This document shows, in pieces, positions 25,111 through 32,623 of a stretch of 64,000 nt of DNA (within the stretch, counting starts at the first letter, position 1; each line of letters begins with the position of its first letter). The position numbers were made by a program, and so were the translations under genes. The notes below the pieces were generated by a model, which saw only the letters and a program-made list of their open reading frames with translations, did no database searches and was not told the origin of the DNA. This stretch comes from Myxococcales bacterium (GTDB lineage: Bacteria > Myxococcota_A > UBA796 > GCA-2862545). Where the stretch lies: positions 62,001-126,000 of the forward strand of contig JAHQVJ010000102.1 of the NCBI GenBank assembly GCA_019634415.1, read 5' to 3'.

Positions 25111-26148
25111 GTGAGACGAATCGATTGGAGCCTTGCCGTGCTGTTGGCGATCGCCGTCGCGATGTGGTGGATGGGGTCGTCGCCGATGGCCGAGCCGGAG
25201 CTGCCCGCTGCTGCGGACGCGGCTCATCCCTCGAGGAAGCCCATCTCCGCACCACAACCCAGCGCCGCTTCACCACAGGTGCAGGATGTGGAGACGGTGC
25301 CCGAGGAGGAGCCCCACACCGCGCGAGCAGGGCACCAGCGCGTGGCCGAGGAGCTCGGATTGGTCGCGACTCGCTGCTTCGTGGGCCCCGAGTACGACGG
25401 CGACAATTACGTCGGGGGATTCCTTCAGCGCGTCGAGAACGGGTGGTACTCGCACGTGGAGGCCAGGCTGGAGGGGAGTCGCAAGGTCGAACAGCGGTTC
25501 GAGGGCCCCAATGGGCAGCCCGAGTTCGAGTCGCGGTTCATCGTGAGCTGGTCGGCCACGAAGCCCGGGCAGACCGTGCCGTGTCAGGTCGGACGCATGC
25601 GGTTCGCCCTCGCGCACGTCACGGTGCTCGACCCGAGCGGGGAGCCCGCCGAGGGCGTGACGGTCTATGGGTGCGGGGGAAGTGGGACCAGCGATCCGAG
25701 CGGGGTCGTCGAGTTCGCGGTGCATGCGGGCCAACCGTGTGACCTCACTGCGTATCTGCCCGGCGAGGTCTCGAGGGCCACCGCCAGCGTCCCCGCCTTC
25801 CGCGAAGGCAAGGTCGACCGGATCACCATCGAGCTCGAGACCCACGACGCCTCGGATGTTCAATTCGAGCTTCCCACCAGGCCACAGTCCATCGCGACTC
25901 GCCCCGAGACCGAAGAGGAGTGGGATGCCGAGGCCGACCTGTTCGAGGCATGGGCAGCAGGAGCGGAAGGCTCGGAGAAGGCGCTGTACGAAGCCTTGGT
26001 CAACCATCGCCGACGCATGGCCGAGCTGAAGCACGAGCAAGCCCTCGCGGCGGAGGCGCGAGAGGCCATGATGGAGCGGATCCGGTCCGGCGAGCACGTG
26101 TCGTCCGAGGAGCTCGAGGACCTGATCCCGGCGTGGCCCCCCGAGTAG
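25111..26148 (+). CDS. Membrane-anchored protein of unknown function in the sigma/FecR operon
   Basis: A 345-residue protein read from GTG at 25111 with AGGGAG at 25101-25106, 9 bases after the FecR gene. A single N-terminal membrane segment (WSLAVLLAIAVAMWWMG) leads to a Pro-rich linker. A central domain (FALAHVTVLDPSGEPAEGVT, then GTSDPSGVVEFAVHAG) looks like a carboxypeptidase-regulatory-like beta-sandwich. The acidic C-terminal tail is rich in Glu helices. Likely the third component of the envelope-sensing operon. No exact family was recognised. Confidence 0.65.
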   Translation: MRRIDWSLAVLLAIAVAMWWMGSSPMAEPELPAAADAAHPSRKPISAPQPSAASPQVQDVETVPEEEPHTARAGHQRVAEELGLVATRCFVGPEYDGDNYVGGFLQRVENGWYSHVEARLEGSRKVEQRFEGPNGQPEFESRFIVSWSATKPGQTVPCQVGRMRFALAHVTVLDPSGEPAEGVTVYGCGGSGTSDPSGVVEFAVHAGQPCDLTAYLPGEVSRATASVPAFREGKVDRITIELETHDASDVQFELPTRPQSIATRPETEEEWDAEADLFEAWAAGAEGSEKALYEALVNHRRRMAELKHEQALAAEAREAMMERIRSGEHVSSEELEDLIPAWPPE

Positions 26149-26166
26149 GCCGTCTCCGCCGAGGGG

Positions 26167-26808
26167 TCAACGCGCCGGCTGGCCGCGGTAGTTGCCCAGC
26201 GCCTCGACGTCCAGGTAGCTGCTGCGCATGAGCTCCACCCAGGTCGCAGCGCCTGCGTGCGTCCCGTCCTCGAGCCAGCCCGCCACGTCCATCCAGATCT
26301 CCGCACCGTCGCGGGGCTGCAGCTTCACCGGCGCAGCCCCCTGGACATAGCGCTCCGGCACCAGCGACGAGAACCATGGACGCGACGGATCCTCCGCACG
26401 CACGTCTCCCGCCAGCGGGATGCCGAGGGTGGTGGTGCTCAGGGTGCCCGTGAAGGCCACCACGTAGCTGTCGTCGGGGCACGAGGACGTGGTGGTGCTG
26501 GTGTACAGGGGCTCCCACGTGCGGTGGCGCACGGTCTGCGACACCGCTCGCGTCAGCGTCAGCGGCTCGGAGGAGCCGTCTGCGAAGGTGAAGGTGCCCG
26601 ACAGCTCGGCGGGCACCCCCTGAAGGAAGGCGCGGGCCGTGAAGTCCAGCGTGCCCACCGCCACGTCGAGATCCGACACGTCTACCTCGAATGCACCACA
26701 CCCGAGGGGATCGCCCTCCTCCCCGATCTGGATGCCGGGGACGGGTTGTCGGTCCACCGGATCTGGGCAGCCCGCGGCCACCAGCAGGGTCGAGACGAAG
26801 ACGCGCAT
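26167..26808 (-). CDS. Lipoprotein of unknown function
   Basis: A 213-residue protein with signal MRVFVSTLLVAAGC and a predicted lipidated Cys. The mature part is beta-rich, with paired strands around GTLDFTARAFLQGVPAELSG and VVAFTGTLSTTTLG and two Cys residues. The ATG at 26808 follows GGGGGAAG; a GTG three bases upstream is the alternative. It starts 9 bases after the stop of the lipoprotein gene at 26818, so they form one operon. No family recognised. Confidence 0.6.
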   Translation of the reverse strand: MRVFVSTLLVAAGCPDPVDRQPVPGIQIGEEGDPLGCGAFEVDVSDLDVAVGTLDFTARAFLQGVPAELSGTFTFADGSSEPLTLTRAVSQTVRHRTWEPLYTSTTTSSCPDDSYVVAFTGTLSTTTLGIPLAGDVRAEDPSRPWFSSLVPERYVQGAAPVKLQPRDGAEIWMDVAGWLEDGTHAGAATWVELMRSSYLDVEALGNYRGQPAR

Positions 26809-26817
26809 CACTTCCCC

Positions 26818-27390
26818 CTAGCCGGGCAGCCAGCCCACGAACAGCTCCGCCAGCTCCACGTCGGGCAGGGTCTCGCCGTCGGCCGCCTCCTCGGTGAAGG
26901 TCACGTCCTCGAGGTGGAAGGTCGCGTAGCCGTAGGGCTCGAGCTCCGTGGCGTCGGGGTGGGGCCTGACCGTCACCGTCAGGGTTCCCGACAGGGCGTC
27001 GAGCTCTCCGTCGATCACCGGATCTCGCTCCGCCACGTCGTCGCAGCTGTACCACTCGCTCAGGTAGCTGCCCCACAAGGCGCGGATCGTCACGTCGGGG
27101 TGGGGCAGCTCGTAGGTCTCGGTGACCTCCGCGCCGTCGACCCGCGCCTGCTCCGCCAGGCCTGCATCGACGGCGATCACCAGCACCGTGGAGTCGGATT
27201 CCTCGAAGACGTGTGCCACCACGTCGCCGCAGCTGTCCGTCAGCGGATCGTCCGCGAGCACGGTGTCGATCACCGAAGCCAGACCACTCGTCTCGGTGGG
27301 CTGGGGGCCCGGCTGCGGACCCGGATCGGGGGTCTCACCAGGCAGCTCGCACCCGATCAGGAGGGCCAAGGCGGCCAGTCGAAAGTCCAT
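26818..27390 (-). CDS. Lipoprotein of unknown function
   Basis: A 190-residue protein. The ATG at 27390 was preferred because it gives a clean lipoprotein signal (MDFRLAALALLIGC); the open frame extends 25 codons upstream without one. A Pro-rich linker (TPDPGPQPGPQPTETS) is followed by a beta-rich domain with two Cys residues. Its layout (short signal, linker, ~150-residue beta domain, SGTLTVTV-type strands) resembles the next gene, and the two may be diverged paralogues. No family recognised. Confidence 0.6.
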   Translation of the reverse strand: MDFRLAALALLIGCELPGETPDPGPQPGPQPTETSGLASVIDTVLADDPLTDSCGDVVAHVFEESDSTVLVIAVDAGLAEQARVDGAEVTETYELPHPDVTIRALWGSYLSEWYSCDDVAERDPVIDGELDALSGTLTVTVRPHPDATELEPYGYATFHLEDVTFTEEAADGETLPDVELAELFVGWLPG

Positions 27391-27498
27391 GGGGTCGTCT
27401 CCGTGTCCGTGCCTGGCTTCAACGTGGCGCGTCGCTCGTTGGCTGACCATGTCCGAAACGCACAAATCGTGGGGCCGAAATGCCCCTTGGCGTGCAGA

Positions 27499-28473
27499 TC
27501 AGTCTTGGGTCGGGCCATCGAGGGGTACCACGACCTGGTGCACGAGCACGACCCGCTCGGAGGGGGTGGACTCCGCCACCAGCGCGCGCATTGCGCGGAA
27601 GGTGGACCGATACAGCTCCACGACCTTGGGGAGATCGGCCTCGGCAAGGGTGAAGGCGTTGTAGGACCACGAGGTCTCGGGCTCCTCCAGGCGCTGCAGG
27701 GCCTGGCGAGCCCACCAGCGCTTCAGGGCCGTCCCCGCCTCGGGGTGCCGGCGCGTGTCCACGGTGTGCACCTCGCTCACGACGAAGTGGGCGCCGTCCC
27801 TCCGGATCTGATCCGTGGCCTGCAGGCTCGCGATGGCGCCGGCCACCTCGTACAGCTCCAGGCCGAGGCGGTCCGCCAGCCAGGCGTCGTCGTGGGCCGC
27901 CAGGCCGCGGTAGTCCTGTAGATCCAGCGCCAGCAGCACGAGCTGGGCGTGGGGCATGCGCCAGAACAAGGAGCGGGCGGCCTCCAGCTTGGCCCAGGCG
28001 GCCGCCACGCTCGGCAGGTCGCCCGGGTCCACGAGGATCGCGACGAAGTCGAGCAGGCGATGGGTCATGGCGTCCACCAGGCCCAACAGCTCGGGCAGGC
28101 GAGGATGGGTCTTGCCCGACAGCCACCGCGACACCTGGTAGCGGCTCGCGCCGCAGCGCCTCGCCACCTCCGCGATGCCCTGGTCGCGACGGAGGTCGCG
28201 CAGCAAGCGACAGACACCCTCGTGGGACGTGGGGTCCACCTCGTCGAGGAAGTCCGTGTCGACCTTGTAGAAGCGCTTCAGCCCCGAGCGGACGTCGATC
28301 CCGAGGCGCTCGGCCGCCGCCAACACCACCCGAGCCGCAGGGGAGCGCCTGCCCGACTCCCAGGTGGCGGCCACGTTGGAGCGGTAGCCGAGGCGCCGGC
28401 TGAAGGCGACCTGACTTCGGCGCCCGCGCAGGGCGCGGAGGATCTCGGAGGCCAAGAGGGCATGATCCGTCAT
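27499..28473 (-). CDS. HTH regulator of the TIGR02147/DUF4423 type
   Basis: A 324-residue regulator. Two helix-turn-helix segments are visible: residues ~18-60 (VAFSRRLGYRSNVAATWESG, XRE-like) and ~100-125 (GIAEVARRCGASRYQVSRWL). The C-terminal DUF4423-like part carries YNAFTLAEADLPKVVELYRS, the pattern typical of the TIGR02147 family found in Fibrobacter, Bdellovibrio and myxobacteria. It is divergently transcribed from the pseudokinase/coiled-coil gene, and an inverted repeat lies between the two starts. It is likely to regulate that gene and itself. Confidence 0.78.
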   Translation of the reverse strand: MTDHALLASEILRALRGRRSQVAFSRRLGYRSNVAATWESGRRSPAARVVLAAAERLGIDVRSGLKRFYKVDTDFLDEVDPTSHEGVCRLLRDLRRDQGIAEVARRCGASRYQVSRWLSGKTHPRLPELLGLVDAMTHRLLDFVAILVDPGDLPSVAAAWAKLEAARSLFWRMPHAQLVLLALDLQDYRGLAAHDDAWLADRLGLELYEVAGAIASLQATDQIRRDGAHFVVSEVHTVDTRRHPEAGTALKRWWARQALQRLEEPETSWSYNAFTLAEADLPKVVELYRSTFRAMRALVAESTPSERVVLVHQVVVPLDGPTQD

Positions 28474-28477
28474 GACG

Positions 28478-28516
28478 ACAGAATCACACGCTTTCGTGCG
28501 TGATGTGTGTTTCTGT
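28478..28516. promoter_or_regulatory. Inverted-repeat operator candidate
   Basis: ACAGAATCACAC (28478-28489) and GTGTGTTTCTGT (28505-28516) are reverse complements at 11 of 12 positions, 15 bases apart. The repeat begins five bases from the regulator start codon and lies 64 bases before the pseudokinase gene, the usual position for a divergent autoregulatory operator. Confidence 0.55.
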
Positions 28517-28579
28517 TAGGGTGCGCCACCCCGCGCGCGGCGATCGTCGGGGCGGTATTCTCACGGCGGAGGACATCGG

Positions 28580-31500
28580 GTGGGTGTGCCGGACGGATGG
28601 ACCGAGGTGGGCAGTCGCATCGCGCTGCACGATGCTCACCTTCAGCTCGCGCGAGACCCGGGTGGGGTGGTGCACGCCATCCTGAGTCGGCGTGGCACCG
28701 ACCTCGGCAGCGGTCCTGCCCACGTGGGGGAGCTGCTCTGGGATCCGGGCGTGGACGGGATCGCCCCCCTCGCGATGCACGACTCCGAGGACGGTGCCTA
28801 TGCCTACCGGATAGGCGACGGCGTGCTGCTGGCCCAAGCCGACACGGAAGGGTGGGGGGCAGACGCCGCGGTGGATCTGCTGTTGGCCTTGGGGCGGGTG
28901 CTCGACGCGGCGACCCACCTCGGCCATGCGGGCACGGCGGAGCACGGTGCGATCGACCCGTGGCGTATTGTGCTGCACTCCCACGGAGCCGTCAGCGTGC
29001 TCGGCTACGGCGTGCGCCTTCCCTCGAGCACCGAAGACGTGGCCCACGGGGCAGGCGTGCGCTTCCTGGCGCCCGAGCGGTGGCGTGGCGCCCCTGCGAG
29101 CCTGGCTGGCGACGTGTATGCCGTGGGTCTGTGTGCCGCCGAGGTGTTGCTGGGCCGGCCTCTGCTGGACGGATCGGGCTCTGGCCCTCCGCCCGCCTTC
29201 GCACAGGGCGTGGTGGCGGAGCGGCTCCGGGGGGAGGAACTCGGTGGGCCCCACGTACGGCAGCTGATCCTCGACTGCCTGTCCACCGATCCGGGCGACC
29301 GACCTGGATCCGGGGCCGAGTTGGTGCGCCGTGTGCGTTCTCTGGGGGAGGAGGATCTCCCCATCGAGCCCACCGAGGAAGCGCCGGAGGGCGAGCGCCG
29401 CGGATGTGGCCTGCACCTGCTGTGGTCGGGCCCGTGGGCCCTGGTGCGCGGTGCGTTCCGGTTGATCGCGCGGGAGTGGTCGGCGCCCTACCAAGGCCTC
29501 GTGGTGGCGCCTGCCGAGCGCCGCCGGCGGTCGGGGCTCCAGGCGGCCGCCTCGGTGGCGGTGGAGGAGGCGGAGGCCTGTCAGCGGCTGGTGGAGGACG
29601 CCGAGGAGATGCTGCGCTCCTTGTCTCCCGTGCTCCGCAGCTCCAGCGCCGCGGACCCCGCGCGCATGCGCGACGAGGCCATCGCGTCGGTGCAGCAAGC
29701 CAAGGCCGAGCTGGCTCCGCTGCTCGCCTTGGCGGAGGAAGCGCGCGGGCTGAAGGCCAAGTCCGAGATCGAGGTCGTGGCCGAGCGGATTCGGCAGGCG
29801 GCCTCGGCCATCGAGGATCGGGTGGATGCGGCCCTGCACACGCTGCAGGAGGCCGAGGTGCTGGCGGAGGAGTCGTCGGGCGTGGTGGCGCGGGCGATCC
29901 GCGAGGCCGCCCAGGCGTCGGAGGTGGTGGAGCAGCTCGAGGGCCTGGCCCGCAAGGCGGCTGCAGCCGGTCGCGAGCGCGCCGAGGATCTGACCGGCGA
30001 CAACGAGATCAAGACGAAGCTGGCGGCGCTGGACGTGGCCTTGGAGGGCTATGCCTCGGATCGAGCCGAGGCAGCGCTCGCGCGGGACCGAGCGCGTCAG
30101 GTCGATGATCCGGACACGGCACACCTGCTCATCACTTCCATCCAGCCCGTGGTGGAGCGGGCTCGTGCGCGGCGGCGTCACCTGGATCTGATCCTGAAGG
30201 GTCTGTCGGATGGCGTGGAGGCGCTGGAGTCCACCTCGCAGGCGCTGGAGGACGCGCGTCAGACGGTGTCGTCGGCCATCGTGGCCGTGTCGTCCGATCT
30301 GGAGCGAACCCAGGGTGCTTCGGATCGGGTGGAGCGAGCGGTGCTGCAGCACCGAGCGTCGGGCGAGGAGGTGGCCGCCGCCCAGGACGAGCTGAAGGCG
30401 TCGGTGGATACCATCGAGGACGCTCTGGTGGGCCTGCGCGAGCTGTCCGAGACGGTGCGGGCCGTGAGCGACCCGGCCGAGGGACGTCGGCTGGCGCGGC
30501 AGGCACAGCAGCATCGCGAGGCCGCCGAGGAGGCGGTGGAGCGGGCGGCCGATGCCGAGGTGGCGGGCATCGCCGCCGCGCAGAAGCACGACCGAGACCG
30601 CAAGGCCCAGGTGCGTCGCAGCCTGGCGGACGCGCGCCAGCTGGCGGAGCAGTCGCTGCAGCAGGCCAGGCGATCGCTCGAGCGCCTCGACGCCGTGGTG
30701 ACCTCGGCGCGCGACGAGGTCTCCGGGTTGGACGCGGCCCCGGCCCGCACCAAGCTGACCCTGGCGATGGAGCAGGCCACGGCGGTGCAGGGGCGGCTGG
30801 CGGAGCTCGAGCTGCTGGGTACGGAGGTGGCCACCGAAGATGCCGCCGCAGCGGCCGAGGCGAAGGCCGAGCAGCTGCAGGCGCTCGCAACGCGCGTGGG
30901 CACGGACGCGGAGCAGGCGCAGCAAGTGGTGCTCACGGCGCTGGATTCGGCCCGGTCGGCGGCGCAGGACGCGGCCTCGCTGGAGCGCGTGCGCAACGAG
31001 CTGCAAGAGCACGTGCCCCAGGTCGATGCTGCCATCGAGCGAGCACGCAGCCAGATGGAGCGGCTGCAGGAGCTGATCGACGACCTTCCCGACGCCGAGC
31101 AGTCCGTCGAGGCGGCAGCCGAGCAGCTTCGCGTGGCCACCGTCGCAGCCGACGAGGTGCGCTCCCTCGGGCGCTCGGGGGAAGGGGCCACCGATCTGAG
31201 GGCAGCGCAGGACCTGGTGCGTGCCGCACGACTGGCACAGCGGCGGGCGACGCGGGCTGCCGACGCCTTGACGGCGTTGGTCAACGACGCGCTCAGCGCC
31301 GTGGAGCGCGCGCGCCAGGAGGCGGCGGCTCGCGCCCTTGCCGAGGCGCGACAGCGTGCGGCGGACAGCGCGCAGGAGGCCATGGCCGCTGCGAAGAAGG
31401 CCGAGGCATGGCTGGAGGCGGGCCGGCGCGAGGTGGTGGACGCTGGCGTGGTGTCGGAGCCGCCAGCGGGGCTGGGGGCGCTGAGCAAGGAGGTCCAGCA

Positions 31501-32197
31501 GGTCTACGACCATGCGGCCGACGCGCAGGCTGCGTCCGCCGAGGCGGCCGAGGCCGAGACGGCCGAGGCGATCGAGGCCGCGGTGGAGCGCACGGAGCAG
31601 GCCGCCCGAAGGGCTGCTCACGTGTCGAGCAGCGCACGACGCACACTGCACCGGTTGCGCTCGGTGCTGGCGGAGCTGCAGGAGTCGATGGCCGTGGTCT
31701 CCGATCTGGTGCGTCAGGCGCGCGAGCACCAGACGGCAGCCACGCAGCTCGCGGACCAGGTGGAGGCCACCCTGGCCGAGCTCGAGGTGTGGGCCCGTCA
31801 TGCTGATCCGCAGGCCGTGAGCGGTGCGGTGTCGGCGGTGCGGGATGCGTGCGCCGACGCGCGACTGGCAGCCGAGCAGACCGAGCAGGCGGCGTCACAG
31901 GTCGCTCGGGCCGCCAGCGAAGCCGATGCGCGCACCTGGATCGAACAAGCCGAGCGTCATCGCCAGGAGGCCGTCGCTGCGGCGGGCCGGGTGGTGGCCG
32001 GGGAGCGCGACGCGCGAGATGCGCTGGAGCGCGCTCAGCGACAGGCTCCCGTGCGCGACTCGCAGCGGAGCGGCGCCAAGGGAGGACTCCGCGTGGGGCG
32101 GGCGCTGCGGGCGCGGCTGCAGGGAGATCGCGTGCCTGGGCAGGTGGACATGACGGCCAGCCTCTACGCCCCTCGCGGCTCCGAAGAGCAGCCCTGA
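28580..32197 (+). CDS. Pseudokinase-coiled-coil protein
   Basis: A 1205-residue protein. The first ~270 residues resemble a protein-kinase C-lobe: FLAPERWRG (APE-like), AGDVYAVGLCAAEVLLGRPL (conserved Asp of helix F) and LDCLSTDPGDRPGSGAELV (helix H/I Arg). The P-loop, catalytic HRD and DFG motifs are absent, so it should not phosphorylate. After a short linker the rest (about 320-1190) is one long Ala/Glu/Arg-rich coiled coil, with no membrane helix. GGAGGA upstream supports GTG at 28580. It may act as a cytoplasmic filament or scaffold. The antisense strand also stays open, a by-product of codon bias. Confidence 0.75.
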   Translation: MGVPDGWTEVGSRIALHDAHLQLARDPGGVVHAILSRRGTDLGSGPAHVGELLWDPGVDGIAPLAMHDSEDGAYAYRIGDGVLLAQADTEGWGADAAVDLLLALGRVLDAATHLGHAGTAEHGAIDPWRIVLHSHGAVSVLGYGVRLPSSTEDVAHGAGVRFLAPERWRGAPASLAGDVYAVGLCAAEVLLGRPLLDGSGSGPPPAFAQGVVAERLRGEELGGPHVRQLILDCLSTDPGDRPGSGAELVRRVRSLGEEDLPIEPTEEAPEGERRGCGLHLLWSGPWALVRGAFRLIAREWSAPYQGLVVAPAERRRRSGLQAAASVAVEEAEACQRLVEDAEEMLRSLSPVLRSSSAADPARMRDEAIASVQQAKAELAPLLALAEEARGLKAKSEIEVVAERIRQAASAIEDRVDAALHTLQEAEVLAEESSGVVARAIREAAQASEVVEQLEGLARKAAAAGRERAEDLTGDNEIKTKLAALDVALEGYASDRAEAALARDRARQVDDPDTAHLLITSIQPVVERARARRRHLDLILKGLSDGVEALESTSQALEDARQTVSSAIVAVSSDLERTQGASDRVERAVLQHRASGEEVAAAQDELKASVDTIEDALVGLRELSETVRAVSDPAEGRRLARQAQQHREAAEEAVERAADAEVAGIAAAQKHDRDRKAQVRRSLADARQLAEQSLQQARRSLERLDAVVTSARDEVSGLDAAPARTKLTLAMEQATAVQGRLAELELLGTEVATEDAAAAAEAKAEQLQALATRVGTDAEQAQQVVLTALDSARSAAQDAASLERVRNELQEHVPQVDAAIERARSQMERLQELIDDLPDAEQSVEAAAEQLRVATVAADEVRSLGRSGEGATDLRAAQDLVRAARLAQRRATRAADALTALVNDALSAVERARQEAAARALAEARQRAADSAQEAMAAAKKAEAWLEAGRREVVDAGVVSEPPAGLGALSKEVQQVYDHAADAQAASAEAAEAETAEAIEAAVERTEQAARRAAHVSSSARRTLHRLRSVLAELQESMAVVSDLVRQAREHQTAATQLADQVEATLAELEVWARHADPQAVSGAVSAVRDACADARLAAEQTEQAASQVARAASEADARTWIEQAERHRQEAVAAAGRVVAGERDARDALERAQRQAPVRDSQRSGAKGGLRVGRALRARLQGDRVPGQVDMTASLYAPRGSEEQP

Positions 32198-32208
32198 GTC
32201 AGGGCTGC
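32188..32208 (+). terminator. Hairpin at the end of the coiled-coil gene
   Basis: GCAGCCCTGA, one base, then TCAGGGCTGC; the stop codon TGA is inside the stem. In practice an 8-bp stem with a 5-base loop. No T-run follows. It lies 75 bases from the convergent selenoprotein gene end. Confidence 0.6.
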
Positions 32209-32283
32209 GCTGACTAACAGCCTGGGGTCGTCACGCTCTGCCGGGCGTTCGTCCGCGTTCGTCGGCCAACGTCAGCAGCACCC

Positions 32284-32616
32284 TCAGAGCAGCTCCAGCA
32301 GCTTCTCCGGGGGTCGTCCCACCACGGCGCGATCTCCCATGATCCCGATGGGTCGCTGCAGCAGCCTCGGGTTGCTCGCCATCAGGGTGATCAGCTCGTC
32401 TGCCGACTCGTCCCCCGTCAGCTCGGCCTTCTTGGCATCTCGGCCACGCAGCACGTCGCTCGGCTCGAGCCCGAGCTTGCCCAGCACATCGCGAAGCTCC
32501 GCTTCCGTGAGCGGCTCCCGCGTGTACTCGCGGTACGTGAAGTCCACCCCTCGTTCGTCGAGCAAGGCGACCGCCTTGCGGCAAGCGCTTCAAGTACGGG
32601 TGCAGATCAGGATCAT
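32284..32616 (-). CDS. Selenocysteine-containing ArsC/Spx-family oxidoreductase
   Basis: A 110-residue protein if the in-frame TGA at 32590-32592 (codon 9) is read as selenocysteine. It begins MILICTRT-U-SACRKAVALLDERGV, aligning U with the catalytic Cys of ArsC (NPACGTSR) and giving a UxxC redox pair like the CxxC of Spx. The rest fits PF03960 end to end: LTEAELRDVLGKLGLEPSDV, SADELITLMASNPRLLQRPI and GRPPEKLLELL, and the length is normal. A SECIS-type hairpin follows the TGA. The ATG at 32616 lies 7 bases after the transporter stop. Without recoding only an N-truncated protein lacking the active site would result. Seen: the TGA position and hairpin. Inferred: Sec insertion and a reductase role. 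Confidence 0.86.
32562..32592 (-). promoter_or_regulatory. Bacterial SECIS element (UGA plus hairpin)
   Basis: Counting U of UGA as 1, the stem GCAAGGC spans 14-20, the loop GGUC 21-24 and GCCUUGC 25-31; a perfect 7-bp stem. The apical GGUC loop and its distance from UGA nearly match the E. coli fdhF SECIS, where GGUC is at 22-25 and binds SelB. This is known from that system; it was not tested here. Confidence 0.8.
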
Positions 32617-32623
32617 GGTCCAC

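Noticed and set aside
28484..31801. A 1105-codon open frame on the minus strand opposite the coiled-coil gene
   Set aside because: Its translation is rich in Leu, His, Arg and Gln without domains, as expected for the antisense of an Ala/Glu/Arg coiled coil with GC-ending codons.
32284..32565. A conventional ArsC-like gene starting at TTG 32565
   Set aside because: It would lack the first strand and the catalytic residue; the coding match continues upstream through the TGA to an ATG in a sound operon position.
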